This document shows, one piece after another, positions 46,874 to 55,751 of a DNA stretch of 64,000 nt (its first letter is position 1; every line of letters begins with the position of its first letter). This DNA is from Herminiimonas arsenicoxydans. GTDB taxonomy: Bacteria; Pseudomonadota; Gammaproteobacteria; Burkholderiales; Burkholderiaceae_D. A model generated the notes under the pieces. The model made no database searches. It saw nothing but the letters and a program-made list of their open reading frames with translations, and was not told where the DNA came from. The DNA lies in contig CU207211.1 in assembly GCA_000026125.1 (NCBI GenBank), positions 1 through 64,000 on the forward strand, given 5' to 3'. Both the position numbers and the translations under genes were made by a program.

Positions 46874-48571
46874 CTATGCGCGGCAGCCGGCGCTCATATC
46901 CAGCGTTTTGTCGTAATGTTTCGATTCGATCTGCAGCATGCCGAGTATGGAATGGAACAGATTGTCGTGGCTCACCGGATTGCGACTGCGTTTGCTCAGG
47001 CAATCCTTGTCCAGCCCAAAGCTGCTGGCGAAGCCCTGCGACAGCCACATGACCATCGGGATTTCTGTCTGTTCCTTGGGCGCGATCGAATACGGCAAGC
47101 CGTGCAGATAGATGCCGTGTTCGCCCAGCGATTCGCCATGATCGGACAGATACAGCATCGCGGTATCGTAAGTCGTTTGCGTTTTCAGGTAACTGATTGT
47201 TTTCGCCAGAAAATGATCGGTGTACAACACGCCATTATCATACGCGTTGACGATTTCCTGCTGTGAGCATTTGCTCAGGTCGGAGGTATCGCAAGTCGGC
47301 GTGAAGGTGCGCATGGCGGCCGGATAACGGCGGAAGTAGGACGGCCCGTGATTGCCCAGCATATGCAGGACGATGAACAGGTTGCCGTTCTGTGCCTTGT
47401 GAATTTCGCCATCCATATTATCCAGCAGGATTTCATCGAAGCAGCGTTCGCCATCGCATAGCGCGGCATTCTTGCTGCTGTCGAGACGCTGTTCTTCCAG
47501 GCCATCGCAGACGCCTTTGCAACCGGCCTGATTATCGCGCCAGATGGTTTTCAGTCCGACATGATCGATGATGTGCAACAGCGATTCATGCGCGCGGATT
47601 TCTTTTTCATCGTAATTGCGCCGCCCATAAGTCGAGAACATGCAAGGCACCGATACTTCGGTATTGGTGCCGCATGAAGTTGCGTGCGGGAAGTTCACCA
47701 CATCCAGCTTGCTCAGCTCCGGCGTGGTTTGACGCGCGTAACCGTTCAGCCCCCAGTTTGCTGCACGTGTCGTTTCGCCTACCACCAGTACAAACAGCAT
47801 CGGCTTGGCGCGCTGCCCCCAGGCTGCCCCCAGTTTTGCATCGCCGCTGATCGGAATTTTCGGCACATTCGCCTGCGCAGTATCGACTGCCACTACGCGC
47901 GTCAGTGAAAACAGGTAATTGCTGGGTGTGATCAGGAAACGTACTTCCTTCTGGTTGCGCATCAGCGAAGAAAAATCCTGGAATACCAGCAGAGTGGAAC
48001 CGGCGGCAATGACGATTGCGCCGACGATATATGCCAGACGTACCGGTATGGCACGGCGCAAGGGCATGGTTTTCAAACGCAGTTTCCACACCAGCAGAAT
48101 CGGCAGCGCGGCGTATATGAACATGTATATGCAGAAATTCAGCGAGAACAATTCGCTGGCTTCCTTGACGTCGGTGCGCAGAATGTTCCTGACCATTTCC
48201 GTATTGAAGAAAACGGTGTACTTGTTCATGTAGTAAGTGGCTGCGGCCGTGACGATGAACAGCACGCTCAGCACTGGTTTGGCGCTCCAGCGATTGAGCA
48301 CGATAAACAGGCCGGCGCTTTGCAAGGCCGTGATCGCAATGAAAATCGCGAAGGCAAAAAACCATGAGGCGGGCTGCGACCAGTCGCGGTTGGCCAGTGC
48401 CGCAGAGAAAAACAGATGGTTGCAGGCGAGCGAAAAAAACAGGCTCGCGAGGATGCCGAGCCTTTCAACGCCGATGGCGGGGAGACGAGCAAAAACAGAA
48501 AGCGAGGAGCGAGGAGCGGTGCCGGCATTTCCGGCGGCTTGGAACATTTTCAAGGCGGATACCAGCGGCAT
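46874..48571 (-). CDS. Phosphoethanolamine transferase (EptA/PmrC-like)
   Basis: About 565 residues. Five hydrophobic helices (about residues 45-230) lead to a periplasmic sulfatase-fold catalytic domain. The nucleophile Thr is in VVGETTRAANWGLNGY. Later metal residues lie in YLSDHGESLGEHGIYLHGLP, and paired cysteines (CKGVC, CDGERC) likely form disulfides. The protein adds phosphoethanolamine to lipid A and confers polymyxin resistance. Three starts are possible (GTG 48589, ATG 48571 and 48547); none has a strong ribosome site. It follows the two-component genes on the same strand, which fits control by them. Confidence 0.9.
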   Translation of the reverse strand: MPLVSALKMFQAAGNAGTAPRSSLSVFARLPAIGVERLGILASLFFSLACNHLFFSAALANRDWSQPASWFFAFAIFIAITALQSAGLFIVLNRWSAKPVLSVLFIVTAAATYYMNKYTVFFNTEMVRNILRTDVKEASELFSLNFCIYMFIYAALPILLVWKLRLKTMPLRRAIPVRLAYIVGAIVIAAGSTLLVFQDFSSLMRNQKEVRFLITPSNYLFSLTRVVAVDTAQANVPKIPISGDAKLGAAWGQRAKPMLFVLVVGETTRAANWGLNGYARQTTPELSKLDVVNFPHATSCGTNTEVSVPCMFSTYGRRNYDEKEIRAHESLLHIIDHVGLKTIWRDNQAGCKGVCDGLEEQRLDSSKNAALCDGERCFDEILLDNMDGEIHKAQNGNLFIVLHMLGNHGPSYFRRYPAAMRTFTPTCDTSDLSKCSQQEIVNAYDNGVLYTDHFLAKTISYLKTQTTYDTAMLYLSDHGESLGEHGIYLHGLPYSIAPKEQTEIPMVMWLSQGFASSFGLDKDCLSKRSRNPVSHDNLFHSILGMLQIESKHYDKTLDMSAGCRA

Positions 48572-48720
48572 GAGGGAAGAAGCTGACACGCTATCGAGAT
48601 CGCTGTTAAGAATGCGTTAAGGCAACAGTCTGGGCATGGTGCGCATAAGCCGGGAAAGGAAGAGGAACATGGTGAATTAGCCGGAAATCAGGTGCGTGCC
48701 GGCCATAAAGCGGACGTCTA

Positions 48721-50007
48721 TCAGATTAGCGCCGCAGCAGTATGGTTTTGCAGTGATTCTGCAAGATCCTGATTCGATGGGAATTTCAGCGTAAAACGAC
48801 TGCCGCCGCCGCTAGGCGTTGCATATTCAATTTGCCAGCCCAGATGGTCGGCTACGCGCTTGACGATAGCCAGTCCCAGGCCCGAACCGACATGCTGGTT
48901 GTTGCTGCCACGAACAAAACGCTCAAACAGGCGTGCCCGTACATTTTCGGGCACGCCCGGGCCGTTATCTTCTATCGTCAATTGTTGCGCCGTCAATTGC
49001 ACCCGGACGGTGCCTTCTTCCGTGTACTGGCAGGCATTGCGCAACAGATTGCCGATCGCAATGCCTGCCAGCTCGGCGCGTGCGTAAACCCGGATGTCGC
49101 CCGACTCCTGGAATTGAATCTGCACCGGCTTGCCGGCCAGCAGTTGCTGGCAGCGTTCGATTTCACGCGCAATCAGATGCGTGAGAGACAATTGACTGCC
49201 GCCCAATGTTTCCGGCGATTGCGATAGCAACAGCAAGGCGCTGACGCGTTCCGAGGCCTCTGCCGCGACGCGGCGTATGCGTTCGGCGATGAGCAGCTCG
49301 TCCGGCGATTGCGCGAGCCGGACTTTCAATAATTCGGATGCGCCCAGTACGATGGTCAACGGTGTGCGTAATTCATGACTAACGTCGCCGGTGAATAATT
49401 TTTCATCGGCGAGAAACTGCTGCAACTGGTCGGTGCGTTTGGCAAACGCACGCGCCAGCATGCCGATCTCGTTTTGCGTAGTGAGTGAGGGCAGCATGGT
49501 TGGCGCATCGTTGCGTTCGACAGCCGCCGCCAATTCGGTGACTGGAGCGATGATGCGTTTTGCGGAGACCAGACCGAGTGCGATAGCCAGCAGCATGCTG
49601 GTGGCGAAACCGGCGCCGATTGAAATGAAAATCAATAGTTCGAGGAACTCGAAATCGGTGGTGTCATCGCTCAGTACGAAGTGATCGTCACCCTGATTGC
49701 GCACAATGATGTGCATGGTACGCGTACCGCTTTCGATTTCGTGAATGCCGGGAGCATAGTGACGCAATTCCGCCGGGATGCCCTGATTGACATAGAAATG
49801 TATGTCTTCCGGTAACTCGCTCAGGTGTCCATTCCGGTGCTGGTTGATGGCTTGACCCATCAGCTTGCTCATGTTGTGATCGATTAAACTGGTTTCCGCT
49901 ACCTCAACCGCAAAATAGGCGACCAGCGAAAAGAAGCTGCATAGCACGAAGGCCAGCAACACAAAGGCGCCGGCAATCCGGTGTTTCAGCGAGAAATTAT
50001 TCTTCAT
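48721..50007 (-). CDS. Two-component sensor histidine kinase (PmrB/QseC-like)
   Basis: A 428-residue membrane kinase. Two membrane helices (about residues 12-34 and 122-150) flank a short periplasmic sensor part. A HAMP region follows, then HisKA with the phospho-His in FTGDVSHELRTPLTIVLG. The HATPase has N-box IAIGNLLRNACQYTEEG and G-boxes IEDNGPGVP and HVGSGLGLAIVKRV. Its start overlaps the end of the response regulator gene by 11 bases, so they are co-translated. The EptA-type gene next downstream suggests it senses membrane or cation stress, by analogy with PmrB. Confidence 0.92.
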   Translation of the reverse strand: MKNNFSLKHRIAGAFVLLAFVLCSFFSLVAYFAVEVAETSLIDHNMSKLMGQAINQHRNGHLSELPEDIHFYVNQGIPAELRHYAPGIHEIESGTRTMHIIVRNQGDDHFVLSDDTTDFEFLELLIFISIGAGFATSMLLAIALGLVSAKRIIAPVTELAAAVERNDAPTMLPSLTTQNEIGMLARAFAKRTDQLQQFLADEKLFTGDVSHELRTPLTIVLGASELLKVRLAQSPDELLIAERIRRVAAEASERVSALLLLSQSPETLGGSQLSLTHLIAREIERCQQLLAGKPVQIQFQESGDIRVYARAELAGIAIGNLLRNACQYTEEGTVRVQLTAQQLTIEDNGPGVPENVRARLFERFVRGSNNQHVGSGLGLAIVKRVADHLGWQIEYATPSGGGSRFTLKFPSNQDLAESLQNHTAAALI

Positions 50008-50680
50008 CTTCCTTGATCAGGCGGTAGCCGTTGCCTGGCAGTGTGCGCAGCATCGGGTGGACAAAGGGCCTGTCCATGGCCTGGCGCAAGGCATGAATAT
50101 GCGTGCGCAGCGCATCGCTGTCAGGCGGATCGTCGCCCCATATTTCGCGCAATAATTCTTCGCGTGTGATCAGTGCTGGCGCTTTGCGCATCAGTGATTC
50201 GAGCAGTTTGTAGCCGGTCGGTGTCAAGGAGAGTTTGTGTCCGGCCCGTGTGGCTTCGCAACGGCTGAGATCGTAACGCAATTCGCCGAATTCAAGAATA
50301 TGTTCGACATTTTCATTGCGCGCGCGGCGTACCAGCGCCTTCAGCCTGGCTTCCAGTTCCACCAGTGAAAACGGTTTGACCAGGTAATCGTCTGCACCGA
50401 CCTCAAAACCGGCCAGCTTGTCCTTTACCGTATCGCGCGCAGTCAGCATCAGGATAGGTGTTGCCAGACGCTGCTCCTTGCGCAACTGGCGACATACTTC
50501 TATGCCGTCGAGTCCGGGCAATTCCAGATCCAGCACGATCACATCGTAATGCGCGCTGGTGGCACGTTTGACGCCGGCCTGGCCGGTGAGTGCGACATCG
50601 AGCGTATAGCCGAGCGGCTCAAGGAAGCCGTATAAATTGGCGACGATATCCGGATTGTCTTCGATGATCAGTGCGTACAC
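49997..50680 (-). CDS. OmpR-family response regulator (PmrA/QseB-like)
   Basis: A 227-residue regulator with receiver and winged-helix DNA-binding domains. The phospho-acceptor Asp is in VIVLDLELPGLDGIEV, with switch residues in LMLTARD and the Lys in YLVKPFSLVELEARL. The C-terminal domain has LSLTPTGYKLLESLMRKAPALI and the wing RTLPGNGYRLIKE. It is the first gene of the set, followed by the kinase and the EptA-type gene on the same strand. It likely activates the transferase. Confidence 0.93.
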   Translation of the reverse strand: MYALIIEDNPDIVANLYGFLEPLGYTLDVALTGQAGVKRATSAHYDVIVLDLELPGLDGIEVCRQLRKEQRLATPILMLTARDTVKDKLAGFEVGADDYLVKPFSLVELEARLKALVRRARNENVEHILEFGELRYDLSRCEATRAGHKLSLTPTGYKLLESLMRKAPALITREELLREIWGDDPPDSDALRTHIHALRQAMDRPFVHPMLRTLPGNGYRLIKEDEE

Positions 50681-50697
50681 GTTTGCCTTCTGCTTCC

Positions 50698-50892
50698 CTA
50701 TTCGTCGATCGCGGTGAAGCGCTGCACGGTTTTTCCATCGTGCTCGACCATTTCAAAAAATACTGTTTCCGGACGGGTCCAGAACGAACCGTCGGCAGCG
50801 GTATAGACGATCATGACGATGTTCGGATCGGATTCGAGTTTGGCGGCGCAGATGAAATCATAGATGCCACCTTTATAGTGTCTGAATTGCAT
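50698..50892 (-). CDS. DUF1653 family protein
   Basis: A 64-residue protein of the DUF1653 family. It shows the family opening FRHYKGGIYDFICAAKLESD and the conserved TRPETVFFEMVEHDGKTVQRF. A strong GAGAGG lies before the ATG. Function of the family is unknown; it sits just upstream of the response regulator on the same strand. Confidence 0.85.
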   Translation of the reverse strand: MQFRHYKGGIYDFICAAKLESDPNIVMIVYTAADGSFWTRPETVFFEMVEHDGKTVQRFTAIDE

Positions 50893-50913
50893 GGTGCCTC
50901 TCCTCGAAAATCA

Positions 50914-51192
50914 TTACATCTTGACGATCCAGCTGGCAATCACCAGCACGACGCCGATGTTGATCGGAATATTGATGCCGGGCTGTTTTCTGCCGTAGGC
51001 CTGCATGGCATTCAATACTGCAAAGCCGCCCCATATCAGCAGATTTCCGCCGCCGCGCAGCCAATCAACCTGATCGATGCCGGTCAGTAACTGATGCGCA
51101 CCGGCCAGTGCCAGATAAATGCAGATCGCCGCAAGAAGCAGACGGACGTTTTTCTTTTTAAGGATTTCTTCGAAGGACTGCCCTGAAAACAT
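50914..51192 (-). CDS. Small membrane protein
   Basis: A 92-residue protein with three hydrophobic stretches (VRLLLAAICIYLALAG, LLIWGGFAVLNAMQ, and INIGVVLVIASWIVKM). The short N-terminal part is charged (SGQSFEEILKKKN). No family is recognised. It is in line with, and 21 bases upstream of, the DUF1653 gene on the same strand, so the two are probably co-transcribed. Confidence 0.7.
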   Translation of the reverse strand: MFSGQSFEEILKKKNVRLLLAAICIYLALAGAHQLLTGIDQVDWLRGGGNLLIWGGFAVLNAMQAYGRKQPGINIPINIGVVLVIASWIVKM

Positions 51193-51243
51193 GTGTACTC
51201 CATTTGATGTGCCGTTATTGTAAGTGAGGACGGCGATCGGTAT

Positions 51244-52377
51244 TTAATACTTTGCAGGCAGTACACGCAGCAATTGCCCGTTCGCCTCATCTGTCAGTAC
51301 ATACAGCAAACCATCCGGTCCTTCGCGCACATCGCGTATGCGCTGCCCCACATACTGCAGCAGGCGTTCTTCGCGTACGACCTTGCCGTCCTTGAGTTCC
51401 AGCCGCGCCAGATAACGGAACTTGAGCGAACCGACAAACAGGTTGCCTTGCCACGCCTTGCCGTATCTGTTGCTCCGCAAAAAACTCATGCCGGATGGTG
51501 CAATCGATGGCGTCCATTGATACAGCGGCTGTTCCATGCCGGCTTTTGATGTCAGGCCTGCACCGATTTTTCCGCCGCCATAATTCTCGCCATAAGTAAT
51601 GACAGGCCAGCCGTAATTTTTTCCGGCTTGCGGCAGATTGATTTCATCGCCGCCTTGCGGGCCATGTTCATGCGTCCATAATTTTCCATCCGGACCCAGC
51701 GTGGCGCCTTGCACATTGCGATGCCCGATGCTCCAGATTTCTGCCAGTGCACCGGGTTTGCCGACGAAAGGATTATCTGCCGGCACCGAACCATCCTTGC
51801 GGATGCGCACGATTTTCCCGTGATGGTTGTTCATGGTTTGCGCATCCTGCATGCGATTGAAGCGATCACCCAGTGTCAGGAACAACGTGCCGTCGGTGTT
51901 TTCAACGATACGGCAGCCGAAGTGCGCGCGACTGTCGAATTTCGGCTGCTGACTGAACAATACTTTTACTTGTTCCAGTCGCGTGGCATCGTCGGACAAG
52001 CGTGCTGATGCCAGTGCCGTCGAATTTCCGCTACCGCCGGTTTTTGCATTGGCGGCTTCGCTATAGCAAAAATAGATGGTGCGATTGCTGCTGAATTTGC
52101 TGTCCGTGATCACATCGAGCAAGCCGCCCTGACCGCCGACATCGATGTTCGGCAAGCCGGCGACAGGCGCAGAAATCGGAAGGCCTGGCTGCACCACGCG
52201 CAGAGCCCCCGCACGTTCGCTGACCAGCATGCGCTGGTGATCGATGAAGGCGAGCGCCCATGGGTGATCCAGCCCCTGTGCAATGATTTCCGTGCGTATT
52301 GCGCTGGCATCCTGCGCCGAGGCGGAGGAAATAACGATGCATAAGAGAGCGGCGGCCTTGCAGCAATGCCTGCGCAT
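51244..52377 (-). CDS. PQQ-dependent aldose sugar dehydrogenase (YliI/Asd type)
   Basis: A 377-residue exported six-bladed beta-propeller enzyme that oxidises aldoses in the periplasm with PQQ. A signal peptide begins MRRHCCKAAALLCIVI and ends near SASAQ. The family core is clear: GLDHPWALAFI, VGGQGGLLDVITD, the active-site HEHGPQGGDEINLP with NYGWPVITYGENYGG, and SIAPSGMSFL. The ATG at 52377 is chosen because GGAG sits 5 bases upstream and the signal peptide starts there. PQQ synthesis genes are not in the window. Confidence 0.9.
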   Translation of the reverse strand: MRRHCCKAAALLCIVISSASAQDASAIRTEIIAQGLDHPWALAFIDHQRMLVSERAGALRVVQPGLPISAPVAGLPNIDVGGQGGLLDVITDSKFSSNRTIYFCYSEAANAKTGGSGNSTALASARLSDDATRLEQVKVLFSQQPKFDSRAHFGCRIVENTDGTLFLTLGDRFNRMQDAQTMNNHHGKIVRIRKDGSVPADNPFVGKPGALAEIWSIGHRNVQGATLGPDGKLWTHEHGPQGGDEINLPQAGKNYGWPVITYGENYGGGKIGAGLTSKAGMEQPLYQWTPSIAPSGMSFLRSNRYGKAWQGNLFVGSLKFRYLARLELKDGKVVREERLLQYVGQRIRDVREGPDGLLYVLTDEANGQLLRVLPAKY

Positions 52378-52554
52378 GGATGCTCCAGGGGGATGGAAGG
52401 AAAGAAGCATGATCGGGATCAGAATAAAAGCGTATGAAAAATCCGGCTGCGCACCGCTGTCCGTGCCAGCGGGCAGACAGCGTATGCGCGGCATTGAAAA
52501 TGCTGGTGATTTTGTATGCGCCGTAGACCCGGACGCATACAAACAGTATTGGCG

Positions 52555-52800
52555 TTACGGCGAGGAATTCGCCAGCTTCTTGACGCTGGTAATTGCGTAA
52601 CCTTTGGCCTGGATTTGCTCAAAGGGAGCATCGATCGAAAAATTTTCCAGCTGCGTTGCGCCATCTTCCACATCTACGCCGCGATTCGTCAACTCCCAAT
52701 CCGTATTGACTGCCTCTTCCGGGATCAACTTGCCTTCGGGTACGGCCATATAGGAAAAATGACCGGCGTGCTCTGCTCTTCTATAAATATCAATGCGCAT
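52555..52800 (-). CDS. Small conserved hypothetical protein (DUF6139-like)
   Basis: An 81-residue protein (MRIDIYRRAEHAGHFSYMAV, then ENFSIDAPFEQIQAKGYAIT). It resembles a family of short proteins seen mainly in Oxalobacteraceae and relatives. No signal peptide or membrane helix. Function unknown. It lies upstream of the sugar dehydrogenase on the same strand but about 180 bases away. Confidence 0.7.
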   Translation of the reverse strand: MRIDIYRRAEHAGHFSYMAVPEGKLIPEEAVNTDWELTNRGVDVEDGATQLENFSIDAPFEQIQAKGYAITSVKKLANSSP

Positions 52801-53130
52801 GACGAATCCTTAGAAAAGTGAAGGGGTGGCCTTTTGTGACTGTACATCGCTGCATTGGTTGCGTGAAGCACCTGGACTGAACTTTGCAGGAATTACATGG
52901 CTGGCTTGAATATTGCCTTATTGGAAATTACCGGCATTAAGTTGCGGCATCTACGCGCAATGTGACGGATTTCCGACATTTTGTACGTAGATCAGCACTA
53001 TATGTGACAAAAATGATATTTTTTTGCAAATAAACGTTACATCCGGGCAATGAATGACTTGCACCATGCTAGTGTTTTCATACATTCTAGGGGGAGTAAT
53101 GCGAACTACTCGAATCTGTGAGAGGTATTC
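52801..53130. other. Intergenic region with possible leader ORF
   Basis: 330 bases between divergent genes. A GGGGGAG ribosome-like site (about 53090) precedes an ATG at 53099 that opens a 12-codon frame ending at 53137, overlapping the start of the next gene. This would couple translation of a leader peptide with that gene. No hairpin or repeat is evident in the rest. Confidence 0.3.
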
Positions 53131-53340
53131 ATGTTGAAATTTAATTTTTCAGTGAAGACGCGCGAAGGCCAAAAAATAGAAAGCATCGTGATCGGCGGGA
53201 TGGATCGCGAAGATGCTGAACGAAAATTGCGGCAAATGTATCGTCATTGCGAAGTATTGCGTTGTGACATAAAGGGGCATGTACAACGCCCTGGTATCGC
53301 TCATTCAGTTGACGATATTCTGTCTCTCATCTCGCGCTAA
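53131..53340 (+). CDS. Small hypothetical protein
   Basis: A 69-residue basic protein (MLKFNFSVKTREGQKIESIV, then DREDAERKLRQMYRHCEVL). It seems to form a strand-helix fold. GAGAGG precedes the ATG at good spacing. Its end overlaps the end of the convergent ParA gene by 36 bases. Function unknown. Confidence 0.6.
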   Translation: MLKFNFSVKTREGQKIESIVIGGMDREDAERKLRQMYRHCEVLRCDIKGHVQRPGIAHSVDDILSLISR

Positions 53341-54117
53341 GGCGGGTGCGTCGATAAAGCCTTCAGCCAGCAATTCATCGAGCAAGGTTTCGTAATCCTG
53401 TGCGCCACGACTGTGAGGCGCATGCTCGAATATTGTCTTGTTATATGCGGGACTTTCCGCCAGGCTGACATTTTCCGAGATGCGCGTGCGACAGACCTCG
53501 GCGCCGAATCTTTCTTCCAGTATTTTCAGCACTTCCCACGCCATGCTGCGTCGTCCGTCGAAGCGCGTCAATAAATAACGTCGATTGACGCGGCGCTTCA
53601 ACACAGGCTCCAATGCCTTCAGGGTTTTTTCAATCTGGATGGCGCCCTTTGCCGATAGATGATCCGCCGATACCGGTATGATCAGGCAATCGCAGGCAAA
53701 GATTGCATTCAGCGACAGCACGCCTATCAATGGGCAGCAATCGATCATGACCGGCGTGTTTTCGTCGTTGAATTTTTCGCCGCGCAAATTGGCATTGAGC
53801 ATGTTGACGATATCGTAGCCTTTGCCAAACATGGTATCGATTTTCGATAATTCCATATGCGCCGGAATGATGCCGATGCCGCTGGTAGGCGATACGCGCA
53901 CCAGTTCGCGCAATGTGCGATTGTGCTGAAACAGACTGAGGATAGTGTCGTTGCCCGAATTCGCCATCACGCCGGTGACTGCGCTCAAGTGCGCTTGCGG
54001 GTCCAGATCAATACCGTAAGGTTGGCAACCGCGTCGCGCCAGTGCGGCTGCAAGATTCAGTGCAGTCGTGGTTTTTCCCACGCCGCCTTTTTGATTGAAT
54101 ACGGTGACTATCGTCAT
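53305..54117 (-). CDS. ParA-family ATPase (orphan)
   Basis: A 270-residue deviant-Walker ATPase. The P-loop KGGVGKTT is at residues 10-17. The switch/Walker motifs continue in PYGIDLDPQAHLSAV and the Walker B-like VMIDCCPLIGVLSLNA. The C-terminal part has LLTRFDGRRSMAWEVLK. Such proteins position chromosomes, plasmids, chemoreceptor clusters or polysaccharide machinery. No ParB or partner is adjacent. The 3' end is shared with a convergent small gene. Confidence 0.88.
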   Translation of the reverse strand: MTIVTVFNQKGGVGKTTTALNLAAALARRGCQPYGIDLDPQAHLSAVTGVMANSGNDTILSLFQHNRTLRELVRVSPTSGIGIIPAHMELSKIDTMFGKGYDIVNMLNANLRGEKFNDENTPVMIDCCPLIGVLSLNAIFACDCLIIPVSADHLSAKGAIQIEKTLKALEPVLKRRVNRRYLLTRFDGRRSMAWEVLKILEERFGAEVCRTRISENVSLAESPAYNKTIFEHAPHSRGAQDYETLLDELLAEGFIDAPALARDERQNIVN

Positions 54118-54361
54118 AAGGTTCCCGAATGCGATGCAACTGCATCGATACAGCTATCCATCATTGACGCGGCCGTTCTGGCGGACACCATGATTCCCGG
54201 TACATTATTTCAATGCGCGTATGCTGGGCATGGACGGCGGACACGCAGTTTCAGAATAGTAACATCATGACTTTGTCATGCCGTCATTCAGTCCCACACA
54301 TGTGCCGTCGCTATTCAATCAAGCGCTGGGAGCGTGAAGCCTGCCTTTCTCCGTGTAATGT

Positions 54362-55729
54362 TCAACATGCTTTTCTGTTTCGGTAATGCAGGAAAATTTC
54401 TATGGTGGCGAGCGCAGCAGAAGATATGGCGAGCAATGGCATCGCGACAAACAGGCATGCGGCGCATATCCATCCTCCAACAGGCATGGCTTTCCATGCG
54501 CCGGGCAGCAGCTTCGGCAAGCCCAAGCTGCCAGTCTTGCGGCGCTTGAAGAACATGACCCAGCCGGAGAGCAGCGAAAAAACAATGCCCAAGCCGAATA
54601 TCAGCAATAGAAGCTGATTCCACCAACCGAATTCCCCGCGATGAAACGGGATGCCGATACCGGTTGCCTTGGAAAAGGCGGTCTGATTTTTCCAGTCGGA
54701 GTAGAACAAGGCGTGGCCGCTGTATGCATCGAGCATCATGTCGACACGTTTTTTCGGCTGTGCGGGATCGTAACTACTCACGCGCCAGGTGCCGAGACGA
54801 TCGCGCGGAGCGATCAGCTGCAATGCAATTTCCGGCGCCTGCCGCCGTGCGGCATCTGCTGCAGCTTGCCATGTCATTGGCGCTATACCGTCAATGATCG
54901 TCGACGTTAAATTGCGCGGTGCCTGCGGTGATGCCTGGCCGATGCTGTCGCGTGCCAGACGAACCTGATCGCCGGCATATTTGCTCCATGTCAAACCGGT
55001 TGTCAGAATAACGAAACTCATCACACTCAATGCAACGCCGATGAAGCCGTGCCATTGCGCCCACGCCTTGCGGCCGCTGGCACCGCGTTGCGGCAACCCT
55101 TTCTCACTGTTGCGCGGCCACCATAAATAAATCCCGGTCAGCAGCATCACCATCAACCAGCTTGCTGCCAGTTCAATCAGCCAGCGCCAGCTATCGCTTT
55201 GCAGCAGAGTGGAATGCAGCTTCTTGCTCCAGGCGCCAAACCGTTCGTTCCCTGTGTGCATGCCCAGTACGGCAGTCGTATAAGGATTGACGTACACTAC
55301 GGCGGTTCGTGCGCTGCGATTGGCTGCCGCAGTCTTTGCCGGAGCAGCCCGGTGAGCAGCATGTTCGTCTGTCGATGCGTGTGCGTTGTGCGCGTCGGGC
55401 AGCATGAAAAATACCCTGACACTATCGCTAGGTGCGAAAGCCGGCACGACCGAACGCAACGATGATTCTGCTGGTACGGCAAGGCGAGCAGCGCTTATCG
55501 CAGCATCCAGCGTGCGCATCTCGCCGACAGGCTGGACATGATCCAGATCGGCGTATAAAAGCTGCTCGATTTGCGGCGTGAAGATATACAGAATGCCGGT
55601 CAGCGCCGCAAGCAGCGCAAATGGCGACGCGATCAGCGCGGCCCAGAAGTGGATGCGCCAGAACAGGCTTTTTCGCCTTGCTCCAAGCGATGCAAGTTCG
55701 TATTGTGCCGGCATGGCAGTCTTATTCAT
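54362..55729 (-). CDS. PepSY-associated membrane protein
   Basis: A 455-residue inner-membrane protein with about five hydrophobic segments, starting with FWAALIASPFALLAALTGILY (split by short loops). It has PepSY-type periplasmic parts with LLYADLDHVQPVGEM and DMMLDAYSGHALFYSDWKN. A His-rich stretch (DAHNAHASTDEHAAHRAA) in the periplasmic loop may bind metal. GGAT lies just before the ATG at 55729. Proteins of this type are usually next to TonB receptors for iron or copper and may serve in metal reduction. It follows the receptor gene by 22 bases. Confidence 0.88.
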   Translation of the reverse strand: MNKTAMPAQYELASLGARRKSLFWRIHFWAALIASPFALLAALTGILYIFTPQIEQLLYADLDHVQPVGEMRTLDAAISAARLAVPAESSLRSVVPAFAPSDSVRVFFMLPDAHNAHASTDEHAAHRAAPAKTAAANRSARTAVVYVNPYTTAVLGMHTGNERFGAWSKKLHSTLLQSDSWRWLIELAASWLMVMLLTGIYLWWPRNSEKGLPQRGASGRKAWAQWHGFIGVALSVMSFVILTTGLTWSKYAGDQVRLARDSIGQASPQAPRNLTSTIIDGIAPMTWQAAADAARRQAPEIALQLIAPRDRLGTWRVSSYDPAQPKKRVDMMLDAYSGHALFYSDWKNQTAFSKATGIGIPFHRGEFGWWNQLLLLIFGLGIVFSLLSGWVMFFKRRKTGSLGLPKLLPGAWKAMPVGGWICAACLFVAMPLLAISSAALATIEIFLHYRNRKAC

Positions 55730-55751
55730 GGCGCATCCTATTTCAGCTTGC

